From the NCBI RefSeq assembly GCF_001021025.1, contig NZ_CP011541.1:1922001-1986000 (forward strand): DNA of 64,000 nucleotides. The letters run 5' to 3'. Both the position numbers and the translations under genes were made by a program. This stretch comes from Corynebacterium epidermidicanis. GTDB lineage: Bacteria; Actinomycetota; Actinomycetes; Mycobacteriales; Mycobacteriaceae. Within the stretch, counting starts at the first letter, position 1. Each line of letters starts with the position of its first letter. This document shows, in pieces, positions 63,060 to 64,000 of this stretch. The notes under the pieces are model-generated. The model was not told where the DNA came from. It did not search any database and was given only the letters and a program-made list of their open reading frames with translations.

Positions 63060-64000
63060 TTACAACCCGCGGTAGTACACCCGAAGCTTTGCTGCGATAA
63101 GGGTCCGGCGCTCTCGCAGAAAATCCTCATAGTTGTCTACGGTTGTCTCCAGAAGCGACCAAGGAACCGCATTCTCGTCAAAGTTGCGTTCGAGTTCCTC
63201 CTGCGAAGTAACTTCGCCAAGGGAAGGTACACCGGACTTAATTTGTGAGAGTACTTCAGCCAAGTATTCCGCGGGCTCCCGCTTTCCAATCCGGATGTTT
63301 ACTGCAGTTTCCGCGTAAACGAAATTGCCGACTTGGTTGTAATCGCGCTTGTCATTGACACCGTTTTGGCGCAAATATTCCTTCGGCACCATGTGGTGAA
63401 TATCGCCCTGTGTTTCAATCATCGAGCTCACTTCTGCGTGCTTAGACAGAAACGCCCGCGCTTTGCTCTTTACCTGCGAGGCTAAGAAGGTGCGGAATTG
63501 CGGGTTGCCAATGCTTGACGACGCCAGTCGCTGCGGCAAGCCGACTTCCCAGAAGGATTCGCCGAGCTCTGCTTCCTCGATTTCCTTGAGGGTTGCTTCG
63601 GCGCCGACAGAATCAACACCGCGGAGGTCTCGTTCAAAGGCAGTTTCAAAGCTGCCGGATGAACGCCCTGTGAGAGCGATCATCACAAACCAGCGCCGAA
63701 CCACCGAACTGATTTCAGGATCCGGACGTTTCTGTTCACGCATAATTAGGAATAATGCGTATGCAAAGTTCACCGCATTGATGGAGCTGATCATGTTCGG
63801 GCGAATGAAACCGGTTGACTTCAGAATCACTAGAAACTTCTTGAATTCGTACTCGCTCACGGTACGAAGCAGAGCCTCTTCGAATTTATCATACGCTGGC
63901 TGAATACGTTCAGGCTCAAATTCACGGGTCTCGGGATTAAGGCCGCTGAGTTCACGCACGACAAAGGAAATTCGACCGCGTCGGAAGGCAAGCATCGAAG
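63060..64000 (-). CDS. DUF262/DUF1524-type protein with HNH-like motif (GmrSD-like), cut by the window edge
   Basis: At least 311 residues; the N-terminus lies beyond 64000. The C-terminal part has DIHHMVPKEYL, then NQVGNFVYAETAVNIRIGK, the His-x-x-Pro/Asn layout of DUF1524 (a His-Me finger nuclease) that follows DUF262 in GmrSD-type modification-dependent enzymes. RRWFVMIALTGRSSGSFET is typical of the helical middle of DUF262 proteins. The NTP-binding DUF262 part (DGQQR motif) would be outside. First visible gene of an operon with GIY-YIG and ParA-like genes. Confidence 0.7.
   Translation of the reverse strand, partial: SMLAFRRGRISFVVRELSGLNPETREFEPERIQPAYDKFEEALLRTVSEYEFKKFLVILKSTGFIRPNMISSINAVNFAYALFLIMREQKRPDPEISSVVRRWFVMIALTGRSSGSFETAFERDLRGVDSVGAEATLKEIEEAELGESFWEVGLPQRLASSSIGNPQFRTFLASQVKSKARAFLSKHAEVSSMIETQGDIHHMVPKEYLRQNGVNDKRDYNQVGNFVYAETAVNIRIGKREPAEYLAEVLSQIKSGVPSLGEVTSQEELERNFDENAVPWSLLETTVDNYEDFLRERRTLIAAKLRVYYRGL

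Noticed and set aside
63064..63075. 12-base match (CCGCGGTAGTAC) to the inverted-repeat arm at 47617
   Set aside because: It encodes the C-terminus of the DUF262-type protein and the match ends there; probably chance.

Overview
The window looks like a chromosomal segment of a Corynebacterium or close mycolic-acid relative. The evidence is a corynomycolate-type mycolyltransferase (10866-12089), a DtxR-like operator in front of an iron ABC transporter (25068-25086), GC-rich DNA, and families common in actinobacteria. No tRNA, rRNA or CRISPR array was seen. Coding density is high except around 25.1-26.75 kb and 47.14-47.97 kb.

Layout. 1-3.2 kb: a partial CPA2 antiporter, two small membrane proteins and a secreted metallophosphoesterase. 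3.3-10 kb: a minus-strand operon of aldehyde dehydrogenase, amino-acid permease, TPP-dependent 2-oxoacid decarboxylase and aromatic aminotransferase, divergent from an AraC regulator; it reads as an Ehrlich-type route from aromatic amino acids to aryl-acetates. 10.3-12.1 kb: a DoxX-like protein and the mycolyltransferase. 12.1-17.4 kb: a galactose operon (galM, Na+/solute symporter, small membrane protein, galT, galK). 17.5-21.4 kb: an M20 peptidase and an AbgT transporter, divergent from a duplicated Lrp/AsnC regulator. 21.5-25 kb: an iron-type ABC transporter. 26.75-32.7 kb: an AddAB/AdnAB-like helicase-nuclease pair.

32.7-47.1 kb is the most interesting metabolic block. A GntR regulator is followed by an FAD amine oxidase, a DUF1338/HglS 2-oxoadipate decarboxylase, an ALDH7-family semialdehyde dehydrogenase and a Glu/Leu-dehydrogenase-like enzyme, all + strand. 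A convergent D-2-hydroxyglutarate-dehydrogenase-like flavoprotein and a second GntR gene follow. Together these can carry L-pipecolate (lysine catabolism) to 2-oxoglutarate. The two transporters at the left edge are both broken: an MHS-family MFS gene by two in-frame stop codons, and an AgcS symporter by an IS3-family insertion with perfect ends and a 4-bp target duplication. A 10-bp motif, TGGAACACAT, lies upstream of both transporters and of the catabolic operon, which suggests one regulon.

48-57.7 kb: a lipoprotein, a PepE-like peptidase, a TauE/SafE permease, and a tightly coupled minus-strand operon of an FbpA/AfuA-like binding protein, ATPase, double permease, glycerophosphodiesterase, LacI regulator and calcineurin-like phosphoesterase. 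This reads as organophosphate (glycerophosphodiester) uptake and breakdown, with a perfect palindromic LacI-type operator at the promoter. 57.9-64 kb is accessory: an HTH-Fic pair whose Fic motif lacks the catalytic His, a PIN-domain remnant, a probably frameshifted membrane protein, and a minus-strand operon of a DUF262/HNH-type protein (cut by the window edge), a GIY-YIG protein and a ParA-like ATPase. That operon is a candidate uncharacterised defence module.
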